A stretch of 64,000 nucleotides of DNA from Bacteroidota bacterium (GCA_027484685.1 JAIXSO010000005.1:56496-120495), one strand, 5' to 3'; positions 8,672-18,272 are shown, counted from the first letter of the stretch. The notes: generated by a model not told the origin, from the sequence alone. Numbers and translations are program-made.

Positions 8672-10117
8672 TTAAACTAAATTCATTTTTATTCTTTTGC
8701 CAATTTCTTCAATATCGGCTCTGAATTTTTTATCAGTTTCCATTAAATCGTTAACCGTTTGGCAAGCATGAATTACTGTTGAGTGATCGCGACCACCAAA
8801 GTGCATTCCAATGGTTTTTAACGATGATTTGGTTAAATCTTTTGCATAATACATGCTTATTTGACGAGCTTGAACTATTTCGCGTTTTCTAGTTTTTGAT
8901 TTTACTTGTTCTACTGGAATGGTAAAATAATCACAAACCAATTTCTGAATAAATTCAATTGAAATTTCACGGGTATTGTTCTTTACAAAGTTCTTCAAAA
9001 TTTGCTTAGCTAAATCAAGCGTTACTTCTTTTTTGTTTAATGATGATTGTGCTAACAAACTCACCAAAGCACCTTGTAGTTCGCGCACATTCGTATTTAT
9101 ATTATGTGCTACATATTCTACCACATCTCTGTGTAAGTTAATACCATCATTATACATCATGTGTTCTAAAATGGCCAAACGTGTTTCAAAATCAGGTGAT
9201 TGTATATCAGCTGATAAACCCCATTTAAACCTGCTTAACAAACGCTCGTCCATACCTTTTAAGTCTTTTGGAGCTCTATCGCTGGTTAAAATTAACTGTT
9301 TGCCTTGTTGGTGTAAATGGTTAAATATGGTAAAGAAAATTTCTTGTGTTTTTTGTTTGTTTTCTAAAAACTGGACATCATCTACAATCAATACATCTAC
9401 TTGTTGGTAGTAGTTTAAAAAATCTTGATTTGAGTTATTGCGAATGGCTTCTACAAACTGATTGGTGAATTTTTCAATAGGCACATACAATACAATTTTA
9501 TTTTTATTGTTTTGTTTTACCATATTACCAATAGCATGTACTAAATGGGTTTTACCCATACCCGTTTCACCAAAAAACATCAATGGATTAAATGCAGTTC
9601 CACCTGGTTTTGAAGCTACCGACATACCAGCTGCTCTAGCTAAACGGTTGTTATCGCCTTCAATATAATTATCAAAAGTTAAGTTATGGTTTAAGTTGGC
9701 GTCAATATTTACCTTTTTTAAACCTGGAATAACAAATGGATTTTTGATATTAGCATTCATAGCATTTCCTAAGCCAGCCTCTTGTGAGTCCATTTTAGAA
9801 CTTTGGCTACCAGGTAAATTTACTATATAAGGATTTGAATTAGAGGTGCCGTTTTCAACTATAATATTGTATTCCAAACGTGCGCCTGTACCCAAAATTT
9901 GTTTTAGGGTTTTTTTCAATAGGCTAACGTAATGTTCTTCTAACCATTCGTAAAAAAACTGGCTTGGAACCTGAATGGTAAGTATTTTATTGTCTAATTT
10001 AATGGGTTTGATTGGCTCAAACCAAGTTCTAAAGCTTTGAGGGTTCACATTATCTTGAATCAATTTCAAGCAATTATTCCACACTGTTTCACACGACTGT
10101 TCACTCATAATATTCAT
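8672..10117 (-). CDS. dnaA: Chromosomal replication initiator DnaA
   Basis: Initiator ATPase of 481 aa that opens oriC and loads the replicative helicase. Domain I spans residues ~5-90 (WFEPIKPIKL, FFYEWLEEHY), with a Ser/Asn-rich linker ~90-145. The AAA+ domain spans ~150-370, with Walker A GETGMGKT at 183-190 and Walker B VLIVDDVQFL at ~242-251. Domain IV carries the DNA-binding signature GGRDHSTVIHACQ near residue 450. Two start codons are possible, ATG at 10115-10117 or ATG at 10106-10108. An AAAAAGG sequence sits right against the first and about 10 nt before the second, so the second could be the true start. Upstream lie 249 bp of non-coding, AT-rich DNA. Confidence 0.97.
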   Translation of the reverse strand: MNIMSEQSCETVWNNCLKLIQDNVNPQSFRTWFEPIKPIKLDNKILTIQVPSQFFYEWLEEHYVSLLKKTLKQILGTGARLEYNIIVENGTSNSNPYIVNLPGSQSSKMDSQEAGLGNAMNANIKNPFVIPGLKKVNIDANLNHNLTFDNYIEGDNNRLARAAGMSVASKPGGTAFNPLMFFGETGMGKTHLVHAIGNMVKQNNKNKIVLYVPIEKFTNQFVEAIRNNSNQDFLNYYQQVDVLIVDDVQFLENKQKTQEIFFTIFNHLHQQGKQLILTSDRAPKDLKGMDERLLSRFKWGLSADIQSPDFETRLAILEHMMYNDGINLHRDVVEYVAHNINTNVRELQGALVSLLAQSSLNKKEVTLDLAKQILKNFVKNNTREISIEFIQKLVCDYFTIPVEQVKSKTRKREIVQARQISMYYAKDLTKSSLKTIGMHFGGRDHSTVIHACQTVNDLMETDKKFRADIEEIGKRIKMNLV

Positions 10118-10366
10118 ACCTTTTTCCGACTGTAAAAGTGTGTTAAAAAGTTTACACTAAAAAGTTTTTTTCAACAATATTATTCGAATTGTGGTAAAAA
10201 AAACTTTTGGTGCTGATTTATAGCCATAAATATTTTTCTGTTATTTTTTTGTTGCAAAAATGCATCCAATTTGTTTACAAAATGTGTGTTGCTTTATGCG
10301 TTCAATAAAATATTAATGATGATAATCAAACAGTTGCAAAGCCTTGTAAACACTATGTTTTCAACA

Positions 10367-11317
10367 TTAAATGTGTGTATCTACAATATCAACATTATTT
10401 GATGTGTGTATAAACCCGTTGATTTGTTGGTTGTTGAAAGTAAAATCAATTTTACCTAATGCCAATCCAGCCCATCCAACTTGGTTTACTATTACTTCTT
10501 TTCCAACTGCGTTTTTAACCAAAGTTGGTTCTTTTAAAAATGTGTGCGTATGACCGCCAATTATTAAATCTACATGTTTCGTTTGAGGTGCAAGGCTTAA
10601 ATCTCCTATTTTACCTTCTTTATAATTATAACCAAGGTGCGATAAACAAATTATCAAATCGCACTTTTTTTCTAGTTTTAAATAAGCTGCTACTTTATTT
10701 AAGTTTTCTACAGGATCGTTGTATTTAATTTTGCCATACAATTTTTCAGGAACCAAGCCTTTTAATTCAATTCCAACTCCGGTAACGCCAATTTTTAAAC
10801 CACCTTTTTTATAAATTTTATAGGGTAAAACTTTGTTTTCAAGCAGTGTGTCTTTAAAATCGTAATTGCAGTTCACAAAATCGAAGGTAGCATGCGGCAT
10901 TTGTTTAAATAAACCATCTATTCCATTGTCAAAATCGTGGTTTCCAAGTGTTACGCAATCGTAACCCATTTGACTCATTAGTTTATATTCTAATTCGCCA
11001 CCATAAAAATTAAAGTAAGGCGTGCCCTGAAATATATCGCCAGCATCAAGTAGCAAAATATTCTCGTTTTCTGCACGGTATTTTTTTATCAATGCAGCTC
11101 TAAATTCTGCTCCACCCATTCCTGCATTGTTTTTATCTGTTTTGTCAAATGGTTCAATGCGGCTGTGCCAATCGTTGGTGTGTAAAATGGTTAATTTGGT
11201 AGTACCATTAGCTGCCAATAATTGATTAATTGGCGAAGCCATAAAAGCAGAACCCGCCAATAAAATACCCGATTTTTTTATAAAATCGCGTCTATTTGAT
11301 TTGTTTAATTCTTCCAT
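10367..11317 (-). CDS. Metallophosphatase domain of split 5'-nucleotidase (twin-arginine-like signal)
   Basis: A 316-aa exported calcineurin-like phosphoesterase. Metal-binding motifs of the UshA/5'-nucleotidase family are all present: LHTNDWHSR, DAGDIFQGTPYF, LGNHDFDNG and GGHTHTF. The N-terminus NRRDFIKKSG followed by a hydrophobic stretch looks like a Tat signal, suggesting export of a folded, metal-loaded protein. It contains only the catalytic domain; the substrate-binding domain is the separate upstream gene, whose end it overlaps by 26 bp. The pair together would match one full-length nucleotidase, in reversed domain order. The likely role is periplasmic hydrolysis of nucleotides or nucleotide sugars. 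Confidence 0.9.
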   Translation of the reverse strand: MEELNKSNRRDFIKKSGILLAGSAFMASPINQLLAANGTTKLTILHTNDWHSRIEPFDKTDKNNAGMGGAEFRAALIKKYRAENENILLLDAGDIFQGTPYFNFYGGELEYKLMSQMGYDCVTLGNHDFDNGIDGLFKQMPHATFDFVNCNYDFKDTLLENKVLPYKIYKKGGLKIGVTGVGIELKGLVPEKLYGKIKYNDPVENLNKVAAYLKLEKKCDLIICLSHLGYNYKEGKIGDLSLAPQTKHVDLIIGGHTHTFLKEPTLVKNAVGKEVIVNQVGWAGLALGKIDFTFNNQQINGFIHTSNNVDIVDTHI

Positions 11318-12065
11318 CTAATTGAATATTTATTGGTTGAGCACTTTTATTTCTGTTTCTTAATTGTTTTATCAATGCCTCGCGCACCATTAAATTTAAC
11401 GATGTAACTGATTTGGCATATTTCATTGGTTCTGTTTTATCGCCACCGCTTGCCACATAATCGTTTGTAAGAATATTATAACCTGCATTTTCATCAAATG
11501 GTTGATCATTGATGGTAATATTTACAGCCTTATTGTTTTCAATATCAAAACGTAATTCTTTAGAGCAAGGAGCACCATTGTTTTGAGCCATTAAATCAAA
11601 TAATTGTTTGCAATATTTACCATCTAAGGCTACTACCACTAATTCATTGTCAAATGGTGCTAATTCAAAAATTTTACCAACTGTTATATTGCCTTTGGCG
11701 ATGCTTCCAACGCGTAACCCACCATTGTTATATATGCAAAAATCTGATTTTGGTATTATTACTGAGGAACGTCTTCTAGATAATTCTGCGTAAAACATCA
11801 ATTCATCGCAAACAAAATTTCCTAATGTGCCTTCGGGTAAATCCTTTTTCAAGTCTTGGTTATTGTAACACAAAATTTCATTCATAGAGCTATCAAGCCT
11901 AGCCTTGTAAGGCGCAATGGTTTTAAAAGCCAACTCATCTCGCATTTGCAGAGAGTCTTTGTTAATTTTTATGTTTTGAGTTTGGGTATTGGTAAGTGTT
12001 AGCTTTGGCGCGCAAGCGTTAAAGCCAAAAACCAATAGCAATGCTATAAAAAATGTATTTTTCAC
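11292..12065 (-). CDS. 5'-nucleotidase C-terminal domain lipoprotein
   Basis: A 257-aa lipoprotein carrying only the 5'-nucleotidase C-terminal (substrate-binding) domain: YNNGGLRVGSIAKGNIT, FELAPFDNELVVV and the loop NDYVASGGDKT. The signal peptide ends FGFNAC, a lipobox, so it is probably anchored to a membrane. The start is GTG (12063-12065): an in-frame stop lies upstream and the signal peptide begins immediately, so no ATG fits. It is translated first and the phosphatase gene follows with a 26-bp overlap, arguing for coordinated production of a two-subunit enzyme. Confidence 0.85.
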   Translation of the reverse strand: MKNTFFIALLLVFGFNACAPKLTLTNTQTQNIKINKDSLQMRDELAFKTIAPYKARLDSSMNEILCYNNQDLKKDLPEGTLGNFVCDELMFYAELSRRRSSVIIPKSDFCIYNNGGLRVGSIAKGNITVGKIFELAPFDNELVVVALDGKYCKQLFDLMAQNNGAPCSKELRFDIENNKAVNITINDQPFDENAGYNILTNDYVASGGDKTEPMKYAKSVTSLNLMVREALIKQLRNRNKSAQPINIQLDGRIKQIK

Positions 12066-12069
12066 AAAG

Positions 12070-12077
12070 CAAATATA
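12070..12077 (-). promoter_or_regulatory. -7 promoter element of the split nucleotidase operon
   Basis: TAtaTTTG on the minus strand, ending 4 nt before the GTG start at 12065. No convincing -33 element is seen, and the transcript would be essentially leaderless. Confidence 0.4.
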
Positions 12078-12103
12078 TTGATAGTATATAAACTAGTTGT
12101 TAA

Positions 12104-13300
12104 TTAAATAGAAGTATTAAAATAATTTGCCAAATAATAACCCATGCTAAAATTAGCTTGTAGCAAATAACCTCCTGTTGGTGCATCCCAATCAAGCATT
12201 TCGCCCAAACAAAAATGATTTGGCATTTTATTTAACTCTAAGTAAGTATTTACTTCGGTTAGGGCAATACCTCCAACAGTGGAAATTGCCTCGTCAATTG
12301 GTGCTGTGCCAGTAATTTTTAAAGGAAAAGCTTTGATGTTTTCGGCTAATTGCTCCGCACTTAAAAATGCTTCTTTACTCAAATAAGTTTTGAGCAATGC
12401 AATTTGTGGCGCAGGCATATTTAAGTCGTACTTTAAAATATCGGAAGTTGGTTTTGACTCATTGCTCAACTTTTTTTCAATGGCATAAAGTTGTAAGGTT
12501 GGTTTAAAATCAATGAGTAAATCTGCTTCCTTTTTGGCGTTTAACTGAGTTCTAATTTTATGGCTCAAGGCATAAATGGCGCCACCTTCAAGTCCTAATT
12601 TAGTAATAGCAAGTTCTCCCTTTTTAGTTAAGCTGCCACAAGTAGCCGCAATATTTTTTAAATACAAACCTTCGTTTTCGGTGATAAATTCTGGTGGCCA
12701 ATTAATTTGAAAGCCACAATTAGATGCTTGAAAAGGCACGGTTTTGATATTTTTTTGGTTAAATAAATTTATCCAATTACCGTCAGAACCTGTTTTTGCC
12801 CAACTTGCTCCACCAAGCGCAAAAATGGTGTAATCAGGTTTAACTTTTGTGTTTTCAGTTGGTGTTTTAAATAAAAGGTTTTCGTTTTCCCATCCTAACC
12901 ATTCGTGTTGTGTTTTGATTGTTATATTATTGGCTGTTATTTTACTAATTATGGCATTTAACACTTCGATGGGCTTTATACCTTTTTCAGGAAAAACCCT
13001 TTTACTGCTGCCTACAAATGTTTCTATACCAATATCATATAGCCAATCTCTTAAATGGTCGTTATTAAATAACTCAAAAAAAGGTTTAATAAATTTATTG
13101 GGAGTATATTTTTGAATAAATTCTTGAGGAACTTCACTATGCGTAATGTTTAAACCACCATCTCCAGCTACCAAAAATTTACGTCCAACTGCAAAGTTTT
13201 TTTCAAATAATGTTACTTCATACTTTTCAGTATTTATTTGAGCTGCAAGCATTAAAGCCGAAGGCCCACCCCCAATGATAGCTATTGTTTTTTTTGTCAT
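12104..13300 (-). CDS. NAD(P)/FAD-dependent oxidoreductase, HI0933/YhiN family (TIGR03862-like)
   Basis: A 398-aa flavoprotein of the HI0933-like (BaiN/YhiN) family. The N-terminal dinucleotide-binding loop is IIGGGPSALMLA, followed by LFEKN and the family signature GRKFLVAGDGGLNITHS. A second conserved block, IFALGGASWAKTGSDG, lies near residue 160-175. The C-terminal motif TVGGIALTEV and a final LGEMLDWDAPTGGYLLQ complete the family pattern. The reaction is not known for most members. It lies 38 bp upstream of the nucleotidase pair, in the same direction, and may be a separate transcription unit. Confidence 0.9.
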   Translation of the reverse strand: MTKKTIAIIGGGPSALMLAAQINTEKYEVTLFEKNFAVGRKFLVAGDGGLNITHSEVPQEFIQKYTPNKFIKPFFELFNNDHLRDWLYDIGIETFVGSSKRVFPEKGIKPIEVLNAIISKITANNITIKTQHEWLGWENENLLFKTPTENTKVKPDYTIFALGGASWAKTGSDGNWINLFNQKNIKTVPFQASNCGFQINWPPEFITENEGLYLKNIAATCGSLTKKGELAITKLGLEGGAIYALSHKIRTQLNAKKEADLLIDFKPTLQLYAIEKKLSNESKPTSDILKYDLNMPAPQIALLKTYLSKEAFLSAEQLAENIKAFPLKITGTAPIDEAISTVGGIALTEVNTYLELNKMPNHFCLGEMLDWDAPTGGYLLQANFSMGYYLANYFNTSI

Positions 13301-13343
13301 GAATAAAGGTGCAATTACGGGAAATATTTTTTGTAATTAAACC

Positions 13344-13373
13344 TTTGTTTTTTAATATTAATTTATACTTTTG
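13344..13373 (+). promoter_or_regulatory. Bacteroidota-type promoter of the envelope cluster
   Basis: -33 TTTG at 13344-13347 and -7 TActTTTG at 13366-13373, 18 bp apart. The likely leader before the ATG at 13394 is under 20 nt. Confidence 0.6.
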
Positions 13374-13393
13374 ATAAAGTAGTTGTTTTGTTT

Positions 13394-13897
13394 ATGATTA
13401 AAAAAATAGTTTTGTTATTGGTAACATTTGTTTTGTTAGTAGGTAATTCAAAGCCTTTGCAAGCCCAAGCCCACGAACAAGGAAATGTATTTACTAGTGC
13501 CGGAGTTATTTGGGGAGTTAGAGGATATCGATACAGTAATATTTCAAGCAATATGCTGGGTTCAATTGCATTGGACTACTCATTGTCAGATAATGTAAGT
13601 TTAGGAGGTGTTTTAGGGAGGTCAATGTTTAATGTTGAAAGTGGTTATTTAGAAAATCCAATGAATTTGTATGCATTAAGGTTGGGTTTTCATTTGTCGT
13701 CAAGCGATTATTTTGATCCATATATTAATTTATCACTTGGAACCATATACCAAAGCAATAGCTTTTACAAAGATACATATAGTATTTATGGCATTAATTT
13801 TGGTACCAGGTATCTAGTAAAAAAAAGTTTTGGTATTTATACAGACGTTGGTATTGGCGCAGGAACTGTATCATTTGGCTTATTTGATAAGTTTTAA
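13394..13897 (+). CDS. Small outer-membrane beta-barrel protein
   Basis: A secreted protein of 167 aa. I start it at the ATG at 13394 rather than the TTG two codons earlier. Signal peptide IKKIVLLLVTFVLLV ends near LQAQA. The mature part alternates hydrophobic and polar residues in short strands separated by Gly/Asn turns (ALDYSLSDNVSLGGVLG, LRLGFHLSSSDYFDPYINL), typical of an 8-stranded OmpX/OMP_b-brl-like barrel, and ends in Phe (LFDKF). Function unknown. It is followed after 55 bp by two further envelope genes on the same strand. Confidence 0.75.
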   Translation: MIKKIVLLLVTFVLLVGNSKPLQAQAHEQGNVFTSAGVIWGVRGYRYSNISSNMLGSIALDYSLSDNVSLGGVLGRSMFNVESGYLENPMNLYALRLGFHLSSSDYFDPYINLSLGTIYQSNSFYKDTYSIYGINFGTRYLVKKSFGIYTDVGIGAGTVSFGLFDKF

Positions 13898-13952
13898 AAT
13901 TTTGTTTTACAGTAATTTTTAATTTATTTTCGTTTAATTATATATAAATAAT

Positions 13953-14978
13953 ATGCGCAGTTCAGTTATAAAAATAACTATTTTCATAGTAAGTGTTTTT
14001 GCTTTTTTAAATGCAGGTGCTCAGAAAAAAGTTTTTATGCCATGGTTTGAAACAATTAATTTAAAGGCCGATTTTAAAGTTTCGACTACCAAATTATTAA
14101 AAGGTTATATGGAAAATACGGGTAAATATCAAGTAATTAACCAATCAGCTAGCGATACCTTGATTTATACCATGGATGATTTAGAAACGGCAAAATTAGC
14201 TGCCAAGGCTAAAAATGCTCAATACTTAGTGATGGGAACATTAAATAGATTGGGCGAAATGGTTATTGTTAATGTTCAAATGTTTGATGTTAATACTGGT
14301 ACAAAAGTTTGGTTTGACCAATTAAAAGCACTGACACCAGACGATTTAGACCCCATTTTGCAGCGTGTTGGTCAAAATATTGGAAGTGAAGTTAAAGCTA
14401 CTACTATAGATGATATTTACTCAGTTACCAATCAAGAAAGTCAAGAATTAAAGAAAAAAGAAAGTAATAATAGTTTTGGTATTGGAATTAATGGAATGGC
14501 TTTAATGGGCCAACAATCAAGTGCGTATCCACCTTCCGGTTTAAGTTTAAGTTGGAGTTTCGATTCGCGCGATTATATATTTGATATTAAGCCTTTCTGG
14601 TTATTTAGCAAAGAAGCAAATTTAATAGGTTTAAACTTGGAAATGAATAAACCATTATACAATAAAAGTACTACCCCATTTGTGGGCGGTGGTATATCAT
14701 TTTCTCGTACCGACTTAAATTATAAAGCATATGATCCTAATTATGGTAGTCTAACAAATAATACTAGTGGTTACGGGCTTATGGTAAATGCTGGTGGCGG
14801 GTATATTTTTAACAGAACAGGTTCTACTTCTGTGAGGGTTTCAGCAAATTATGTACAAGGATTTTACGATGTAAGTGCTGAAAGTTTTTATAACCATGCT
14901 ACTCAAAGCTTCATTAAAAGAAGCGATGGCTATACTTATGGAATCTTATTTCGTGTAGAAATTTTATTTAGACGATAA
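13953..14978 (+). CDS. Secreted protein with CsgG-like N-terminal half and outer-membrane barrel C-terminal half
   Basis: A 341-aa protein. The signal peptide ends LNAGAQ. Residues ~25-150 resemble the periplasmic alpha/beta domain of CsgG/TolB-N type proteins: LVMGTLNRLGEMVIVNVQMFDVNTG, with the idea of a per-family component measured by degree of 'GT' strands. A linker (ELKKKESNN) leads to a C-terminal beta-barrel (GIGINGMALMG to LFRVEILFRR) with Gly-rich turns and an aromatic/basic end. A pore or assembly role is possible, but I see no curli genes nearby. It overlaps no neighbour and lies 5 bp before a lipoprotein gene, so the two are surely co-transcribed. Confidence 0.6.
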   Translation: MRSSVIKITIFIVSVFAFLNAGAQKKVFMPWFETINLKADFKVSTTKLLKGYMENTGKYQVINQSASDTLIYTMDDLETAKLAAKAKNAQYLVMGTLNRLGEMVIVNVQMFDVNTGTKVWFDQLKALTPDDLDPILQRVGQNIGSEVKATTIDDIYSVTNQESQELKKKESNNSFGIGINGMALMGQQSSAYPPSGLSLSWSFDSRDYIFDIKPFWLFSKEANLIGLNLEMNKPLYNKSTTPFVGGGISFSRTDLNYKAYDPNYGSLTNNTSGYGLMVNAGGGYIFNRTGSTSVRVSANYVQGFYDVSAESFYNHATQSFIKRSDGYTYGILFRVEILFRR

Positions 14979-14983
14979 ATCCA

Positions 14984-15400
14984 ATGAGAGATTCAATCAT
15001 TTATTTAATCGTAGTTATTGTTTTATTTACCTCATGTGCTAATTCAATAGTAACTGTTTCCGATAAAAGTAAACCTTATTATATTTATGTAGATAAGAAG
15101 TTTAAAGGCATGTCAAATAGTAAAGTTGGTTTTCAACGTTCAGGGCTCCCGCAAAAGAAAGTAATTGAAATAAAAGACGGTAGAGGTAAGGTTGTGGCAC
15201 GTGAGAAAATTCAGCGAGATTTTAACGTTTACAAATTTCTGACTGGTTGGTTTTATTTATTTCCTCTTTGGTTTTATATGTGGGAATATGATAAAAAAAT
15301 AGAAATCTATATAGAAGACAAAAATTTTGATACTCCTAGCGAGGTTAGCCCATGGGACGCTGTTGATTCCTTAAAAGTTAAAAAGAGTCCTTGGGATTAA
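14984..15400 (+). CDS. Predicted lipoprotein of unknown function
   Basis: A 138-aa protein with a type II signal peptide; lipobox LFTSC places the acylated Cys at residue 18. The mature part begins with a PEGA-like strand pattern (YYIYVDKKFKGMSNSKVGFQRSG, read as two blocks), followed by an aromatic hydrophobic segment FLTGWFYLFPLWFYMW that could be a membrane-inserting hairpin. The C-terminus repeats SPWD twice (PSEVSPWDAV and KKSPWD). It begins 5 bp after the preceding barrel gene and is followed by a terminator. Function not assignable. Confidence 0.6.
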   Translation: MRDSIIYLIVVIVLFTSCANSIVTVSDKSKPYYIYVDKKFKGMSNSKVGFQRSGLPQKKVIEIKDGRGKVVAREKIQRDFNVYKFLTGWFYLFPLWFYMWEYDKKIEIYIEDKNFDTPSEVSPWDAVDSLKVKKSPWD

Positions 15401-15407
15401 ATAAATG

Positions 15408-15436
15408 GGCAGCAATTATAAATTGCTGCCTTTTTT
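15408..15436. terminator. Terminator between the envelope cluster and recR
   Basis: Perfect 10-bp stem GGCAGCAATT / AATTGCTGCC with an ATA loop, followed by TTTTTT on the plus strand. Confidence 0.9.
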
Positions 15437-15456
15437 GTTTTAAATACAATTACCAT

Positions 15457-16062
15457 TTACCTACCATATGGAACTCTGCTTACTATACTTCGTCCTAAGG
15501 TAATCTCATCAGCATATTCTAATTCGCCACCAATTGAAATACCTCGGCTAATGGTGCTAATTTGTAAGGGTAAGTGTGCTAATTTTTTTGAAATATAAAA
15601 TGTGGTGGTATCGCCTTCGGGAGTAGCACTTAATGCAATTACCAATTCTTTAATATCTTCAGTTTCTGCTCTTGAAATTAAAGATGCTATTTTCAAATCA
15701 TCGGGCCCAATACCATTTATGGGTGATATTACACCTCCTAAAACATGGTATAAGCCATTAAATTGTGATGTATTTTCAATAGCCATCACATCGCGCAAAT
15801 CTTCTACCACGCAAACCAATTCGCTATTGCGTTTATGGCTTTGGCAAATATTGCATAACTCACCATCGCTAACATTATGGCATCGTTTACAGTATTTTAT
15901 TAAAGTCCTAACTTGTTCAACTGCTTGCGCCAATTTTATTACATCTTGAGGTTCTTGCTTTAAAATATGCAAAACCATGCGTAATGCCGATTTTTTGCCA
16001 ACACCAGGGAATTTTGAGAGTTGATTTACAGCCTCTTCTATTAAGGCGGAAGGGAAGTTCAT
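15457..16062 (-). CDS. recR: Recombination mediator RecR
   Basis: A 201-aa DNA-repair protein that with RecO (and RecF) loads RecA at gaps. Helix-hairpin-helix LSKFPGVGKKSALRMVLH lies near residues 15-33. The four-Cys zinc finger is CKRC...CNIC around residues 58-72. The Toprim domain includes VCVVEDLRDVMAIE and the YHVLGGVISPINGIGP block, and the C-terminus ISRGISIGGELEYADEITL is diagnostic. It begins one base after thyA ends, on the same strand, so the two form an operon. Confidence 0.97.
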   Translation of the reverse strand: MNFPSALIEEAVNQLSKFPGVGKKSALRMVLHILKQEPQDVIKLAQAVEQVRTLIKYCKRCHNVSDGELCNICQSHKRNSELVCVVEDLRDVMAIENTSQFNGLYHVLGGVISPINGIGPDDLKIASLISRAETEDIKELVIALSATPEGDTTTFYISKKLAHLPLQISTISRGISIGGELEYADEITLGRSIVSRVPYGR

Positions 16063-16063
16063 A

Positions 16064-16858
16064 TTAAACGGCTACTGCTCCTTTTATGGCTGGATGTGGG
16101 TTGTAATTTTCAAGTTCAAAATCCTCGTATTTAAAATCAAAAATAGATTTTACTTCTTTATTGATTTTCATAGTAGGATAAGGTCTAATATCTCTACTTA
16201 ATTGTAATTCAACTTGCTCAAAATGGTTGCTATAAATGTGCGCATCGCCAAATGTATGAATAAAATCGCCTGGCTCTAAATTACAAACTTGGGCTATCAT
16301 TAAAGTTAACAAAGCATAGCTTGCAATATTAAATGGAACACCTAAAAACATATCTGCACTGCGTTGGTACAATTGGCAACTTAATTTGCCATTGGCAACA
16401 TAAAATTGAAAAAAGGCATGGCAAGGCATCAAAGCCATTTTAGGTAAATCGGCCACATTCCACGCACTAACTATAATTCTGCGGCTATCTGGATTGTTTT
16501 TTAAAGTTTCAATTACTTCGCTTAATTGGTCAATAGTTCCACCATCAGGTTTAGGCCAATTGCGCCATTGATGGCCATAAACTGGTCCAAGATTTCCATC
16601 TTTATCAGCCCATTCGTCCCAAATTTTTACCCCGTTATCGGTTAAATATTTGGTATTGGTATCGCCTTTTATAAACCAAAGTAATTCGTAAATAATTGAT
16701 TTTAAATGAACTTTTTTTGAAGAAATTAACGGAAAACCTTGGCTTAAATCAAATCTGATTTGGGCTCCAAAAATACTACGTGTTCCAGTTCCAGTTCTGT
16801 CGCTTTTTTCGGCACCTATAGTATATACATGCTTTAGTAATTCTTCGTATTGATTCAT
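16064..16858 (-). CDS. thyA: Thymidylate synthase ThyA
   Basis: A 264-aa folate-dependent thymidylate synthase converting dUMP to dTMP. The N-terminus has [15 protein letters not shown], then the [20 protein letters not shown] block, the catalytic Cys in [10 protein letters not shown] (~residue 147) and the dUMP-binding [19 protein letters not shown]. Length is standard for the E. coli-type enzyme. Instead of the common folA partner, recR follows with a one-base gap. A plausible start ATG at 16856-16858 has no clear Shine-Dalgarno, as usual here. Confidence 0.98.
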   Translation of the reverse strand: MNQYEELLKHVYTIGAEKSDRTGTGTRSIFGAQIRFDLSQGFPLISSKKVHLKSIIYELLWFIKGDTNTKYLTDNGVKIWDEWADKDGNLGPVYGHQWRNWPKPDGGTIDQLSEVIETLKNNPDSRRIIVSAWNVADLPKMALMPCHAFFQFYVANGKLSCQLYQRSADMFLGVPFNIASYALLTLMIAQVCNLEPGDFIHTFGDAHIYSNHFEQVELQLSRDIRPYPTMKINKEVKSIFDFKYEDFELENYNPHPAIKGAVAV

Positions 16859-16940
16859 TTTTTTCTAATAATATTTACAAATAAAAACAATTATTTAGGC
16901 AAGAATTGCGCTTTTTTTAAACATTCTGAAACATAAACAG

Positions 16941-16974
16941 CAAAGCCTTTATCTTATGGAAAATAAAGGCTTTG
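16941..16974. terminator. Hairpin between clpX and thyA
   Basis: Perfect 12-bp stem CAAAGCCTTTAT / ATAAAGGCTTTG with a 10-nt loop, placed just after clpX ends. The following T-run is weak, so termination may be partial and thyA-recR could receive read-through from clpX. Confidence 0.65.
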
Positions 16975-17001
16975 TAATTATAAAATATTTATTGCTAAAA
17001 A

Positions 17002-18234
17002 CTAAGCTGCTTGAATTGTTTTGTATTTCAATGCTTCAATTTTACTTTTTGCATACTCCAAATCAATTACGATTTTGCCTTTATTGGCTAAATCGGGCGC
17101 ATCGTACATTAAATCAAGCATAATGGCTTCGCAAATACTTCGCAATCCACGTGCTCCTAATTTAAAATCAAATGCTGTATCAACAATTAATTCAACGACT
17201 TCATCAGTAAATTGTAAATCTATTTTTTCTAAATCAAACAGGTGTTTATACTGTTTGGTTAAAGCATTTTTTGGTTCGGTTAAAATATTGCGAAGCGCCT
17301 CTTTATCTAAAGGGTTCAAATGACATAAAACAGGCAAGCGACCAATAATTTCTGGTATTAAACCAAAACTTCTTAAATCGGCCGGACTGATGTATTGCAA
17401 CATATTTTTATCGTTTACTTTGCCCAAATCATCTTCGTTTTTAAAACCAATTGCTTGAGTTTGTAACCTGCGTGCAATGTGTCTGTCAATGCCATCAAAA
17501 GCACCACCACAAATAAATAAAATATTGCTGGTATTTATTTGAATCATTTTTTGATCAGGATGCTTTCGGCCACCTTGTGGAGGTACATTTGCAATGGTTC
17601 CTTCTAAAATTTTGAGTAAAGCTTGTTGTACACCTTCGCCACTCACATCGCGAGTAATGCTTGGGTTATCGCTTTTGCGGCTAATTTTATCAATTTCGTC
17701 AATATATACAATTCCGCGTTCCGCTGCTTCTACATTGTAATCAGCAGCTTGTAACAAACGGCTTAAAATACTTTCCACATCTTCGCCCACATAGCCAGCT
17801 TCGGTAATTACAGTAGCATCAGCAATACAGAAAGGCACATCTAGTACTTTGGCTAATGTTTTGGCTAGCAATGTTTTACCTGTACCTGTTTCGCCTACTA
17901 ACATCACATTACTTTTTTCTATTTCAATATCGCCTTTTTTGCTTTTTGAAAGTAAACGTTTAAAGTGATTGTAAACTGCCACACAAAGTACTTTTTTGGC
18001 TTCATCTTGGCCAATTACGTATTCATCTAAATGTGCTTTAATTTGAGCAGGTTTAAGTAAAACTAGTTTGTTTAATGGTGTTGATGACTTAACATCGGCA
18101 TCTTCACTAATAATTCTATAAGCTTGTTTGGTGCAATCTTCACAAATTAGTGCATCTAATCCAGCAATTAAAAATTGCACTTCATTTCTTCCACGTCCAC
18201 AAAACGAACATTTATCTTCGGTTTTCTTTGCCAT
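17002..18234 (-). CDS. clpX: ATP-dependent Clp protease ATP-binding subunit ClpX
   Basis: A 410-aa AAA+ unfoldase that feeds substrates to ClpP. The N-terminal zinc-binding domain has Cys9, Cys12, Cys31 and Cys34 (CSFCGRG... ICEDC). Walker A is GETGTGKT, the Walker B region is [11 protein letters not shown], and pore and sensor blocks follow ([19 protein letters not shown]). The IGF loop for ClpP docking is seen as TQAIGFKNE. The clpP gene is not adjacent. All regions are complete and of standard length. Confidence 0.98.
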   Translation of the reverse strand: MAKKTEDKCSFCGRGRNEVQFLIAGLDALICEDCTKQAYRIISEDADVKSSTPLNKLVLLKPAQIKAHLDEYVIGQDEAKKVLCVAVYNHFKRLLSKSKKGDIEIEKSNVMLVGETGTGKTLLAKTLAKVLDVPFCIADATVITEAGYVGEDVESILSRLLQAADYNVEAAERGIVYIDEIDKISRKSDNPSITRDVSGEGVQQALLKILEGTIANVPPQGGRKHPDQKMIQINTSNILFICGGAFDGIDRHIARRLQTQAIGFKNEDDLGKVNDKNMLQYISPADLRSFGLIPEIIGRLPVLCHLNPLDKEALRNILTEPKNALTKQYKHLFDLEKIDLQFTDEVVELIVDTAFDFKLGARGLRSICEAIMLDLMYDAPDLANKGKIVIDLEYAKSKIEALKYKTIQAA

Positions 18235-18272
18235 TAATTGTATAGAGCTATGTAATTTTAATAAATAGCTTG

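Noticed and set aside
10118..10413. Possible oriC next to dnaA, with a DnaA-box-like TGTGTATAA at 10405-10413 and others near 10139 and 10190
   Set aside because: Only one good DnaA-box match, and it lies inside the end of the metallophosphatase gene. No cluster of boxes and no clear DNA-unwinding element beyond general AT richness; in this phylum oriC is often not adjacent to dnaA.
13953..15400. Curli-type secretion system suggested by the CsgG-like domain
   Set aside because: No csgA/B/E/F-like genes nearby and the CsgG resemblance covers only a small part; left as an uncharacterised envelope protein.
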